Position numbers and translations under genes: made by a program. Shown here one piece after another: positions 56,476 through 64,000 of a DNA stretch of 64,000 nt; within the stretch, counting starts at the first letter, position 1, and the number at the start of each line of letters is the position of its first letter. The notes beneath the pieces are model-generated. The model saw only the letters and a list, made by a program, of their open reading frames with translations. It ran no database searches and had not been told where the DNA came from. Source of the DNA: Acanthamoeba castellanii str. Neff (lineage: Eukaryota > Discosea > Longamoebia > Acanthamoebidae); NCBI RefSeq assembly GCF_000313135.1, contig NW_004457343.1, forward strand, positions 407,321 through 471,320. The letters run 5' to 3'.

Positions 56476-56720
56476 CTCCTCCTCTTCGCTATCTTCTTCG
56501 TGAAGATTGGTCTGACCGCCCCAGGTAAAGCTTGGCCGTCCTTGGCGACGAATTCCGCCACGACATTCCCTACCGTGATCATCACTTTGGCTGAAGTGAA
56601 GCCTTTGAAACTGGAGAAGGAGTAAAGAAGTAGTATGTTATGTTTATGTGACACGGTCTCTCTGCTCCACCAAAGGCGAACACGTTGTTGTTGTTGGGGC
56701 AGAACACGTCTGCTCCTCTC

Positions 56721-59700
56721 TCACGAGGACTCGGCGGGGACAGCCTCTTCCGAGCCGTTCTCCTCCGTTCCGTTGGCCTCGGGCGTCTCCTCCTTCTTCT
56801 GGCTCAACTCGGCCCTGTTCCTCTCGTCCTCCAGCTGCTTGTCGAGCCCGGCCGACTTCTGCTTCTCCTCCTCGAGCAACTTCTCCAGCTCGGCGGTCTT
56901 GGCCTTGGCCTCCTCGAGCTGTCGTTCGGCATCGCTGGATCGGCTCTTCTCCTCCTCGAACTGCCTCCAGTTGTCGCCGGCCTTGGTCTGCTCCTCCTTG
57001 AGCTGCCGCTCCAGGTCACCGGATCGGCTCTTCTCCTCCTCGAACTGCCTCCAGTTGTCGCCGGCCTTAGTCTGTTCCTCCTTGAGCTGGCTCTCCAGAT
57101 CGCCCGTTCGCTTCTGCGCCTCCTCGAGCTGCTTGACAGCGTCGGTGGCCCGGCTCTTCTCCTCCTCGAGCTGCTTGGCGGCGTCGGCGGCCTTGCTCTT
57201 CTCCCCCTCGAGCTGGCCCTCGAGCTCGGTGGCCTTGCTCTTGGCCTCCTCGAGCTGCTGGGCGGCGTCGGCGGCCTTGGTCTTCTCCTCCTCGAGCTGA
57301 CGCTCGAACTCAGCGGCCTTGGCGCGCTCCTCCTCGATCTGCTTGCCCGAGTCACCGGCCTCGCTCTTGGCCGCCTCGAGTTGGCTGGCGAGGTCGGCCG
57401 ACTTGGCCTGCTCGGCCTCGAGCTGCTTGGCGACGTCGGCGGCCTTGGTCTTCTCCTCCTCGAGCTGGCGCTCGAACTCGGCGGCCTTGGCGCGCTCCTC
57501 CTCGATCTGCTTGTCGGAATCGCCGGCCTGGCCCTTTACCTCCTCGAGCTGCTTGGCGAGGTCGGCCGACTTGGCCTGCTCGGCCTCGAGCTGCTTGGCG
57601 AGGTCGGCGGCCTTGGCGCGCTCCTCCTCGATCTGCTTGCCCGAATCGCCGGCCTGGCTCTTCGTCTCCTCGAGCTGGCTGGCGAGGTCAGCAGCCTTGT
57701 CCTTCTGCTCGCTCAGCTGTCGCTCGAGATCGGCAGCGCGGCTCTTCTCGTCGTCGAGCTGTGTGTTGAGGCTGGCGACCTCGGCCTTGTGCTCCTCGGC
57801 CTGGCTGTCCGACTGCGCGGCCTGGCCCTGCAGCTCGCCGAGCTGCTTCTCGAGGCTCGCGGACTTGGCCTTCTCCTCCTCAAGCTGGCCCTCGAGCGCC
57901 TTGGCCTCCTCGAGCTGCTTGTCGAGCGTGGCGACCTTCTCTCGCTCCTCAGCCAGGCGCATGCCTAATTCTACAACCTTGTTACCGCCGGACAGGGACT
58001 CCTGCTCGAGCTGGGTCACCCGCGCCTCGCGCTCCTCAAGCTTGGCGCGGACCTCCTCGAGCTCCTGCTTCAGCGCAGCCTCGGCCTCGGCACCGGCTTC
58101 GCTGGCCTGGGCGGCCTTGAGCTCCTCGGCGGCCTCGTCGGCACGCTGCTTCTCGGCCTCGAGGCTCTGCGCGGCCTTCTGGGCGATCTTCTTCTGATCG
58201 GCGAGCTGAGCGCTCAGGTCGGCCGACTCGTCCTTCTGCTTCTGGAGGGCCGCCACGAGCTCGGCGTTCTTAGCGGCGAGACTCTGTTCGGCCTGCTTGA
58301 GGCTCTCCAGCTCGGCGGAGATCTGGCCGGCATAGCTCTGGCTGGAACGGTAGGCCTGGTCCTTCTCCTCGATGAGCTGCTCCAGGCGGCTGACCTCGGC
58401 GCTCGAGCTGGCAGCAGCGGGAGCGGCGACGGCAGCAGGCTTGGCCTCGACCTTGGCCTTGCCGGCCTTGGCGGCCGAGAGGGCGACCTTCTTCTTGAGC
58501 TCGTCGACGGTCTCCTGCAGCTCGCGCACCTGCTCCTGGAGAGCGGCCTTCTCGGCGCGGAGGGAGTTGGCCTCCTGCGAGCCGCTGTTGGCGACGTAGT
58601 TGCGCTTGCTCAGCGCGGCGAGGGGGGAGTCAGCCGAGAGCTCCTCGTCGGTGCGGCCCTCGAGCTTGGCCACCTTCTCGTCGAGCGAGGCCTTGAGCTC
58701 GCGGGTCTTGGCCTGGAGCTTGGCGTTCTCGTGCACGTACGCCTCCATCCGCTTCTTGCCGTCGCCGATCGTGCGGGTCAATCTCGCCGTCTCCTCCTCG
58801 AGGGTACGGATGCGATCCTTCAATTTCTTGAATTGATTGCCCGCTGTGCTGACCTTGTCCCAATCGTGGTTGTTGTCCTTCTCCTTGTTGGCCTTCTTGA
58901 CGACCTTGTCCTTGGCGGTGGTCGTCGCATCGGGCTCCTGGAAATTGCGCGCCCTGCTGTCGAGGCTCAGCGCGAATTGATAATCTTCAGCCGATACGGA
59001 CGGGGGCAGAGCTGCGGGGGCGGCGACAGTGGCAGCGACGGGGACGGCAGCGGCCTTCTTCTTGTTCTTTTTCTTCTTCGGCTTGGTTTGCTCCTTCTTA
59101 TCGGCGGTGACAGCGTCGGCCTTCTTCGATTCCGTCTTCGTGGCGGGAGTGGCGGGAGTGGTAGTGGTGGAAGAGGAAGTCGAAGTCGAAGTCGAAGTAG
59201 AGGGGGCGGGGGTCGAAGCAGCGGTGGTCTTCTTGGTCGCAGCCGCCGGGGTGGCGGTGGGCGAAGTAGCCGTCACCGCCTTCTTCGATTCAGCCTGCTG
59301 AGGCTTCTTCTCAGCCACAGCGTCCTTCTTCGTAGCGACGGGAGCGGCGGCCGGCTTGGCGGGGGCAGCGTCCTTCTTCTTCTCCTGCTGCTGCTGGGGC
59401 TTGGCAGTGGCGGGGGCCTCGGTCTTCTTCGTCGACGCATCAGCCTTCTTGGCCTCGGCCTGCTTCTTCTCAGCGGCGGCCGGCTTGGTAGAGGGAACGG
59501 GGGCGGCGTCCTTCTTCTTCTCCTGCTGCTGCTGGGGCTTGGCAGCGGCGGGGACCTCGGTCTTCTTGGCAGCAGTGGCGTTCTGCTTGGGAGCGGGGGT
59601 GTTGGTCTTCTTCTCGCTGGGCTTGGCGTCCTTCTGCTTGGGGACCTCCTTCTTGGTGTCGGGTTTCTTCGACGTAGAAGGAGCGGCGACCTCCTTCTTG

Positions 59701-59780
59701 TTGGCGTAGAGGTAGAGGACCACGATCACGCCAACGAAGAAGGCCACAGTCGGCGCAACGATGAAGAATACGTCCATCAT
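56721..59780 (-). CDS. Kinectin/p180-like membrane-anchored coiled-coil protein
   Basis: A single large coding exon of 1019 residues. It starts MMDVFFIVAPTVAFFVGVIV, an uncleaved N-terminal membrane anchor, followed by ~230 residues rich in Lys, Ala, Pro and Thr with repeats such as KPQQQQEKKKDAAP (twice). From about 58870 to 56750 it is almost continuous heptad coiled coil with tandem units like EEERAKAADLAKQLEAEQAK and KEEQTKAGDNWRQFEEEKSR (nearly identical twice, about 56940-57095). It ends NGTEENGSEEAVPAESS. Anchor, basic repeat region and long rod are the layout of ER ribosome-binding protein 1 and kinectin; whether it is orthologous cannot be told from composition alone. The 5' untranslated region appears spliced, with TTGCAG just before GCCATCATG. 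Confidence 0.8.
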   Translation of the reverse strand: MMDVFFIVAPTVAFFVGVIVVLYLYANKKEVAAPSTSKKPDTKKEVPKQKDAKPSEKKTNTPAPKQNATAAKKTEVPAAAKPQQQQEKKKDAAPVPSTKPAAAEKKQAEAKKADASTKKTEAPATAKPQQQQEKKKDAAPAKPAAAPVATKKDAVAEKKPQQAESKKAVTATSPTATPAAATKKTTAASTPAPSTSTSTSTSSSTTTTPATPATKTESKKADAVTADKKEQTKPKKKKNKKKAAAVPVAATVAAPAALPPSVSAEDYQFALSLDSRARNFQEPDATTTAKDKVVKKANKEKDNNHDWDKVSTAGNQFKKLKDRIRTLEEETARLTRTIGDGKKRMEAYVHENAKLQAKTRELKASLDEKVAKLEGRTDEELSADSPLAALSKRNYVANSGSQEANSLRAEKAALQEQVRELQETVDELKKKVALSAAKAGKAKVEAKPAAVAAPAAASSSAEVSRLEQLIEEKDQAYRSSQSYAGQISAELESLKQAEQSLAAKNAELVAALQKQKDESADLSAQLADQKKIAQKAAQSLEAEKQRADEAAEELKAAQASEAGAEAEAALKQELEEVRAKLEEREARVTQLEQESLSGGNKVVELGMRLAEEREKVATLDKQLEEAKALEGQLEEEKAKSASLEKQLGELQGQAAQSDSQAEEHKAEVASLNTQLDDEKSRAADLERQLSEQKDKAADLASQLEETKSQAGDSGKQIEEERAKAADLAKQLEAEQAKSADLAKQLEEVKGQAGDSDKQIEEERAKAAEFERQLEEEKTKAADVAKQLEAEQAKSADLASQLEAAKSEAGDSGKQIEEERAKAAEFERQLEEEKTKAADAAQQLEEAKSKATELEGQLEGEKSKAADAAKQLEEEKSRATDAVKQLEEAQKRTGDLESQLKEEQTKAGDNWRQFEEEKSRSGDLERQLKEEQTKAGDNWRQFEEEKSRSSDAERQLEEAKAKTAELEKLLEEEKQKSAGLDKQLEDERNRAELSQKKEETPEANGTEENGSEEAVPAESS

Positions 59781-60299
59781 GATGGCCTGCAACAATTGAA
59801 AATCATTAATGACAGAAAAATGGCAACACTCGCCATCTCTTGTGCACAAGAGTAATCGAACAGTGAAATTAACGAAAACAAAGGCCAGTAAAAGCCCTCC
59901 ATAAATGGACGATTGCAAAATGAAAGAGATAAGCGTCTCTACATACCAAAAATGGGGAGATTGAGAAGGCTCAGCACACCACAATCGTTCGTTCAGTCCA
60001 CAGCGTTCACGCGACCAGCGACGAGGCAACCGCAACAGTGAAACTACAGAGCGAAGAGGAAGGGCCGAGAGGGAGAGAAAAGAAAAAGATCAACAACGCT
60101 CACCCGCCGCTCGCTAAGTCCACGCCAAGCCCAGCGCGTCAGGTGGACGAGTAGGAGCGGGCCTCTTGCGAAATCCTGCACGCACCACGGAGACAGCCGA
60201 TCTAATTGACCTGTTTTGACGTCGACAAAAAGAAAATAGAAGAAATAAGAAAAGGAAAAGAGCCTCTTTCTTGCGTACTGAAAAATGCCAGTTGCTGGT
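59781..60299. other. 5' region of the kinectin-like gene
   Basis: About 520 bases upstream of the minus-strand coiled-coil gene. An acceptor-like TTGCAG abuts the start codon, so a non-coding first exon probably lies in this stretch. A/G-rich tracts occur at 60045-60090 and 60225-60265. No coding sequence is supported. Confidence 0.4.
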
Positions 60300-60818
60300 G
60301 GTCTTAGCCACAGCGCACAGCAGGGAGGCCTGCTGGTCTCATCGGCGGGCTGCGCTGTGGGTGCCTGGGCGGTGGCGCGGACTCGCACAGGCGGAGAATG
60401 CAGCGTTGAGGTTCCCTCTTTTTTCCTCCCGCATGTCCCATAAGCGCGGAGGCTCCGCCACTCCAGTGGGTTCAAATAGGTACCCTCCTCCCCACCTTGT
60501 GGTAGGGACGCGGATGGTCTCAAACCGTTGGGTCCGTTCACGGGGCCTAACGTACCGTCCCACTGCTTGCCGTGGAGCACTAGGGGTGCGACCTTTCGGG
60601 GTCCGGATCCCCGTAGATGGTGTATGGTCCAGCAAGAACGTTCCAGACCGACAAGAGCGCAAAGGGAGGCGCCGACTGGTTGATGACTCTTCGTGAGGCA
60701 TCCTGGGAGGTGGTTGACCGGAGCAACATGTTCGACTTACGCATATCCCTCAGGCGACCCCAAACCCCTGGGTAATGAGCGGGGAGCTACAACCATGCGG
60801 GAGACATTTATCATTTTT
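60300..60818. ncRNA. Candidate structured non-coding RNA, family not identified
   Basis: This GC-rich stretch has no convincing protein but strong fold potential. CCACAGCGCA (60308-60317) is an exact inverted repeat of TGCGCTGTGG (60351-60360), enclosing a CAGCAGG/CCTGCTG hairpin with a GAGG loop. GGGACG near 60517 can pair with CGTCCC near 60560, enclosing a GG-UCCG/CGG-CC stem. GGGG...GACC-UUUC-GGUC...CCCC near 60583-60615 forms a nested stem. It ends at a T7 tract (60812-60818) that could terminate RNA polymerase III on the plus strand, and a B-box-like GGTTCAAAT lies near 60468-60476. I tried SRP RNA, RNase P/MRP, U1-U6 and 5S and could not match any. It may instead be an unusually structured 5' leader. 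Confidence 0.25.
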
Positions 60819-60849
60819 TTGGTTTATTTGGAATTAATTATAAATAAAT

Positions 60850-60857
60850 TATAAAAA
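60850..60857 (+). promoter_or_regulatory. TATA box of the PH-RING gene
   Basis: TATAAAAA at 60850-60857 is in an A/T-rich block 82 bases before the ATG of the PH-RING protein and is followed by a purine-rich leader. Acanthamoeba promoters are known to use TATA boxes at about -30, which would place the transcription start near 60885. Confidence 0.45.
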
Positions 60858-60938
60858 GGGTCTTCTTTGAGTTATCAAAAAACAAAAACAAAAAAGAAGA
60901 GAAGAGAAGGCAAAGCAATCTTCCACACGCACGAAGGA

Positions 60939-63669
60939 ATGGAAGCACGGAAGGAGGAGGAGCCTACTGGTGGCTTGCAGCCGTCGTTTGGGCTGGAGGT
61001 CGAGAACCTACTGAAGGCCATTGATGCCGTGGAGAGGCTGCTGCACGAGGCGGGTGAGCCAGGCGCGGTAAAGCTCGTGGAAGCGTCGAATCAAATCAAA
61101 CAAATAACTGCCACCATACAGGTCGCCTCCCCCTTCATTTGCTCTTTGAGGTGATTAACGCATTTATATTGATATTTTTTTCTTTTGTGATGCAGGCCTT
61201 GGCCAAGCTGCCGGAGAGCCGAACACCTGCAAACACAGCCACGGCGGCACAACTTCGCCACAAAACGAAGCACGTACGTAGTCCCTCGCACTTCTTCCGG
61301 TAAAGTTGTGGTGTTCGTCCACTGTGGACATGACGTGGGAGCCGTCCCCTTCTTACACCTTTTCCATCACCAGCTGGTACTGTGGGTGAAGCAGCTCAAG
61401 TTGCAGCACGACCAGCAGCAAGCCACCAACGTCGGCGGACCCGCCTCGCCCGGTGCTGCTCCCAAAGGCGCCGCTTCTCCACTCTCCGCGCTTGGCCACC
61501 TCTCCACCGCCACCAGGCGCACGGCGAGTCTGCCTCAGCCGCCCACGGCTGCGGCCGCTCCCTCCAACGCCACAACCAGCCCGCAGTCGGGCGTGCAATC
61601 CACGCTCGCCTCGTCGTCGTCGTCGCGCCCGATCCGTGCGGCCACGTCTTCGTCGCCCACCACCTCGCCCACGCTCCTGATACGGAACGAGTTCAATCTC
61701 TTCAGCGACACCTTCTCCATGCCATCGGCCCGCTCCTCCGAGTCCACCTCGTTCGCGCCCAGGTCCTACCTCAGCGGCGGCGACAGCGACGACCCGTCGC
61801 CGGCCTCTTCGTCGCCCTACGCTCCACCACTCAGCCCCCAGCAACAACAGCAACAGGACAAGGTGCGTTACCGCGAGGGCGACGAATCAATGAAACCGCG
61901 GAACAGTGCCAAGGAGGAGGAAGAGACCGAGAGCGGCACGAGCGAAGACCTCTTCACGCCTTCGTCTCCGCCCGCCGACTCGACGTTCTATCTGATCGAC
62001 GCCAAGGGTCCGGGCAAGGACGTGCACATCCTGCAGCACGAGGGCGGCGACGGCGGCGGCGGGGGCAAGGGCCGGCGGGACCGGAGCACGAGCAACCATG
62101 TGAAGGCCGGGCGGATGAGCGGGCCGGCCGGCGCCAGGAACCCGCTCTGCGGGTGGCTGCACAAGTCCGGGAACACCTTCATGTCGCCGTGGAAGCGGCG
62201 GTACTTCGTGCTCGATGCGTCGGAGCGGCCTCTCGCTGTCCAGCAGTACAGCGGTTTCATGACATGGGGCGGTGGTGGCGGCGAGCGGCGACACAACAAG
62301 ACCGCGTCGCCGCCCATGAAGCAGACCCTCCGACTGTACTACTACATCTCCAGGGAGGACCCCGTGCCCAAGGGCTTCATCGACCTCGCCCTCCTCGAGG
62401 CCATTCGACCCGGCGTTCGCTACAAGAACACCTTCGACATCACCATCGCCAACAGGTGGGTTTCTTCTCGGCTCCTTGCCTCGTCGACGCTGACACACGT
62501 CTGCCTGCTCTCGTGCTCTATGGAATGTAACTTATTTGTTGTGTCGTGTGTGTCACATACGTGATATGTGCGCGCAGGGTATTTCATTTAAAGGCGGAGA
62601 CGAAGGAGGAGGCGGACGACTGGATCTGGGAGCTGCGGAGGTGGGCCGAGTGGGCGCGCGGGCGGGAGCTCGCGCCGAACGCGAGGGAGCAACAGGAAAA
62701 GGAAGAGCGCGAGCGAAAAGAAAAAGAGGAACAAGATAAAGCCGCCGCCAGTTACAGGAGCCGATCAGGTGCGCCGATCTGCATTTCTTCGATCAACAGC
62801 ACCACACGCACGCGCACACGCCCGCTCACCTTTACTCTTTTGCTTCAGCGTCTTTCCCGGCGGAGTGGTTCCCTAAGCTGGCAGACGCGCTGCTGGGCAA
62901 AAGCGAGGTGAGCCCCCATCGAGTGTTGGCCTTGTGTTGGCTTGCGTGCACTGCTCACAGTGCTATCTGATGACTTTTTTCCGTTTGTTTTGTTTCATGA
63001 TACGTGCGTGCGCAGCAAGCGGCCGTCGCGCCAGCTCCAACGGCGGTGCAGGAGGAGAAGAAAGAGGAGCCGAGACGAAGAGGCGAAGCCGAAGATAAGT
63101 ACAAGCACGGCGTCGCTGCAGCCGCTGATGCGAGAGCGAAGGAGGTGGACACCGCAGCGCAGTACGAAGCGAAGCTGCAGTTGATGGAGGAGGTGGTGGA
63201 GTACAAGGAGCGCGAGCTGTGGAACATGCGCCGGGAAGCGGAGAAGCGCACTGGACTCAACATCGACGATTGCAGCGTGGAGGAGCTCGAAGAGCTCGAG
63301 TCCGAGCTCCTGAAGGCGCTCGTGCGCATCAAGACCGTCAAGAAGAAGAAAGCGAAGGAAGTCAGGGACTCCATCAAAATGGATCTCCTACAGGTATGCA
63401 CACTACCCTGTGTGTCGTGTCGTTGGTCGTGTCGTGGTCGTTGGTCGTGTCGTGTCGTTGGTCGTGTCGTGTGTCGTTGCTGTACTCACCCACACTCCCT
63501 TGGCGCGCGGCAGCTGGACGTGTGCCGGGCGTGCTTCGTCAACACGCGGAGGGTCGTGTTCCTCCCCTGCGGTCACTTCGAGGTGTGCGAGGACTGTGCC
63601 GAGAAGGCGAGCGAGTGCCACCGCTGCAACCGACCCATCGAGCGCCGCGTTGAAGTCCGCGAGACTTAG
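60939..63669 (+). CDS. PH-domain and RING-finger protein, candidate E3 ubiquitin ligase
   Basis: The N-terminal helical part (LEVENLLKAIDAVERLLHEA through QIKQITATIQALAKLPES) leads to a ~200-residue Ser/Pro/Ala-rich linker. A PH domain follows: CGWLHKSGNTFMSPWKRRYF, VLDASERP, LRLYYYISREDPVPKGFIDL, FDITIANR, then across an intron VFHLKAETKEEADDWIWELR (62140-62645), containing the invariant C-terminal Trp. A charged coiled coil with DDCSVEELEELESELLKALV precedes the C-terminal C3HC4 RING: CRACFVNTRRVVFLPCGHFE and CEDCAEKASECHRCNRPIER, ending VEVRET. A lipid-binding PH plus a terminal RING suggests a membrane-recruited ubiquitin ligase. About eight exons; the final intron (63394-63512) is a TGTCG microsatellite. 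Confidence 0.87.
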
Positions 63670-63895
63670 GCGCGTCCACCACCGCATTCGTTGTACATAA
63701 AAGCGCGTTGTGCGTGTGTGTCGTGTCACCCGAGTGCGTGTCGTCCCGGTGTGCTGCGTCTCGCCACGCACGTGCCCAGCCAATGGGAGAAGACACCGAA
63801 ACAAATCGCCTTTTGCGCCTGGGCACCGAACTTCGACCATTCCAAGCAAATGAGATTGAGCAGATGAAAGAAACATATTGAAAGCAGAGAGCGAG

Positions 63896-64000
63896 ATGAA
63901 GGGCGGGACTGGACGGCAGATGAGCGAGAGCGCGTGGGAGAAGACGGCGAAGGACTTGTTTGCAGGGAGCGTGGCGGGGATGGTGTCCCTAGCGGTCTGC
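63896..64000 (+). CDS. Mitochondrial carrier (SLC25) family protein, 5' end only
   Basis: The ATG at 63896 opens a frame reading MKGGTGRQMSESAWEKTAKD, then LFAGSVAGMVSLAVC to the window edge. K-D-x-x-AG-x-x-AG followed by a hydrophobic helix and C is the start of the first repeat of mitochondrial carriers, normally followed by PFDTVKVRLQ. Only the first half of transmembrane helix 1 is in the window, so the substrate cannot be told. Confidence 0.6.
   Translation, partial: MKGGTGRQMSESAWEKTAKDLFAGSVAGMVSLAVC

Noticed and set aside
56685..57968. 427-residue Leu/Gly-rich plus-strand ORF
   Set aside because: It is the antisense shadow of the coiled-coil gene: GAG-rich heptads read backwards give CTC (Leu) and no stops.
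58731..59855. 374-residue Gly/Leu/Arg-rich plus-strand ORF
   Set aside because: Another antisense shadow of the same coiled-coil gene, with no family resemblance.
60339..60701. Minus- and plus-strand ORFs in the structured stretch as proteins
   Set aside because: All frames are equally open for short distances, with no splice logic or family match; base pairing is the more striking property.
60420..60800. SRP RNA, RNase P/MRP RNA, U snRNA or 5S rRNA
   Set aside because: Checked by eye for the SRP helix-8 motif, P4 conserved regions, Sm/ACA boxes and the 5S sequence; none fits convincingly.

Overview
The window is nuclear DNA from a free-living amoebozoan, most probably an Acanthamoeba-type organism. 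This is inferred from GC-rich exons broken by many short GT-AG introns, very compact spacing, and the gene set: a GAF/PAS hybrid histidine kinase, RABL3, class I fumarase, kinetochore and nuclear-pore subunits, and an HU-type DNA-binding protein. No virus, plasmid, CRISPR array or insertion sequence is visible. Nearly every gene is a mosaic of short exons, so coordinates run from the chosen start codon to the stop codon and include introns. Reading-frame extensions that begin with TTG or GTG were not used as starts.

Layout: 1-306 is the 5' end of a membrane protein (minus). 427-4005 is a Cys-motif/GOLD-domain protein (minus). 4320-7756 is a hybrid histidine kinase (minus). 8296-12023 is the mitochondrial GTPase GUF1/LepA (plus). 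12162-15054 is class I fumarase (minus). 15282-23579 is a large secreted-then-seven-membrane-span protein with a Cys-rich ectodomain (plus). 23641-25778 is seryl-tRNA synthetase (minus). A tRNA-Cys lies in the promoter it shares with dynactin subunit 6 (25982-26971, plus). Then come SPC25 (minus), a TKL-type kinase (plus), a PPR protein (plus), a broken ubiquitin-like gene (minus), a CCCH/FG/NTF2 protein (minus), a diacylglycerol-lipase-like enzyme (plus), a SAP30-like protein (plus), an unrecognised protein (minus), NUP58 (plus), a Ras GTPase (minus), RABL3 (minus), an SLC30A9-like zinc transporter (minus), a repeat coiled-coil protein (plus), an RCC1-repeat protein (minus), xylulokinase (plus), an HU-like protein (plus), a tail-anchored protein with a PP1-docking motif (minus), a kinectin-like coiled-coil protein (minus), a structured non-coding stretch, a PH-RING protein (plus) and the start of a mitochondrial carrier (plus).

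The genes do not form one pathway. Several serve mitochondria (GUF1, fumarase, PPR protein, SerRS, SLC30A9, carrier). Others serve nuclear pore/mRNA export, chromosome segregation or signalling. The strongest organisational feature is the alternation of head-to-head pairs sharing about 180-240 bp promoters (one of about 540 bp) and tail-to-tail pairs separated by about 60-420 bp. Introns fall into two kinds, TG/CA or TGTCG microsatellite-rich and T/A-rich. The items most worth following up are the receptor-like 7TM protein, the CCCH/FG/NTF2 protein, the Cys-motif/GOLD protein, the ubiquitin-like pseudogene with an exact 11-bp duplication, paired E2F-type sites at SPC25, and the structured region before the PH-RING gene.
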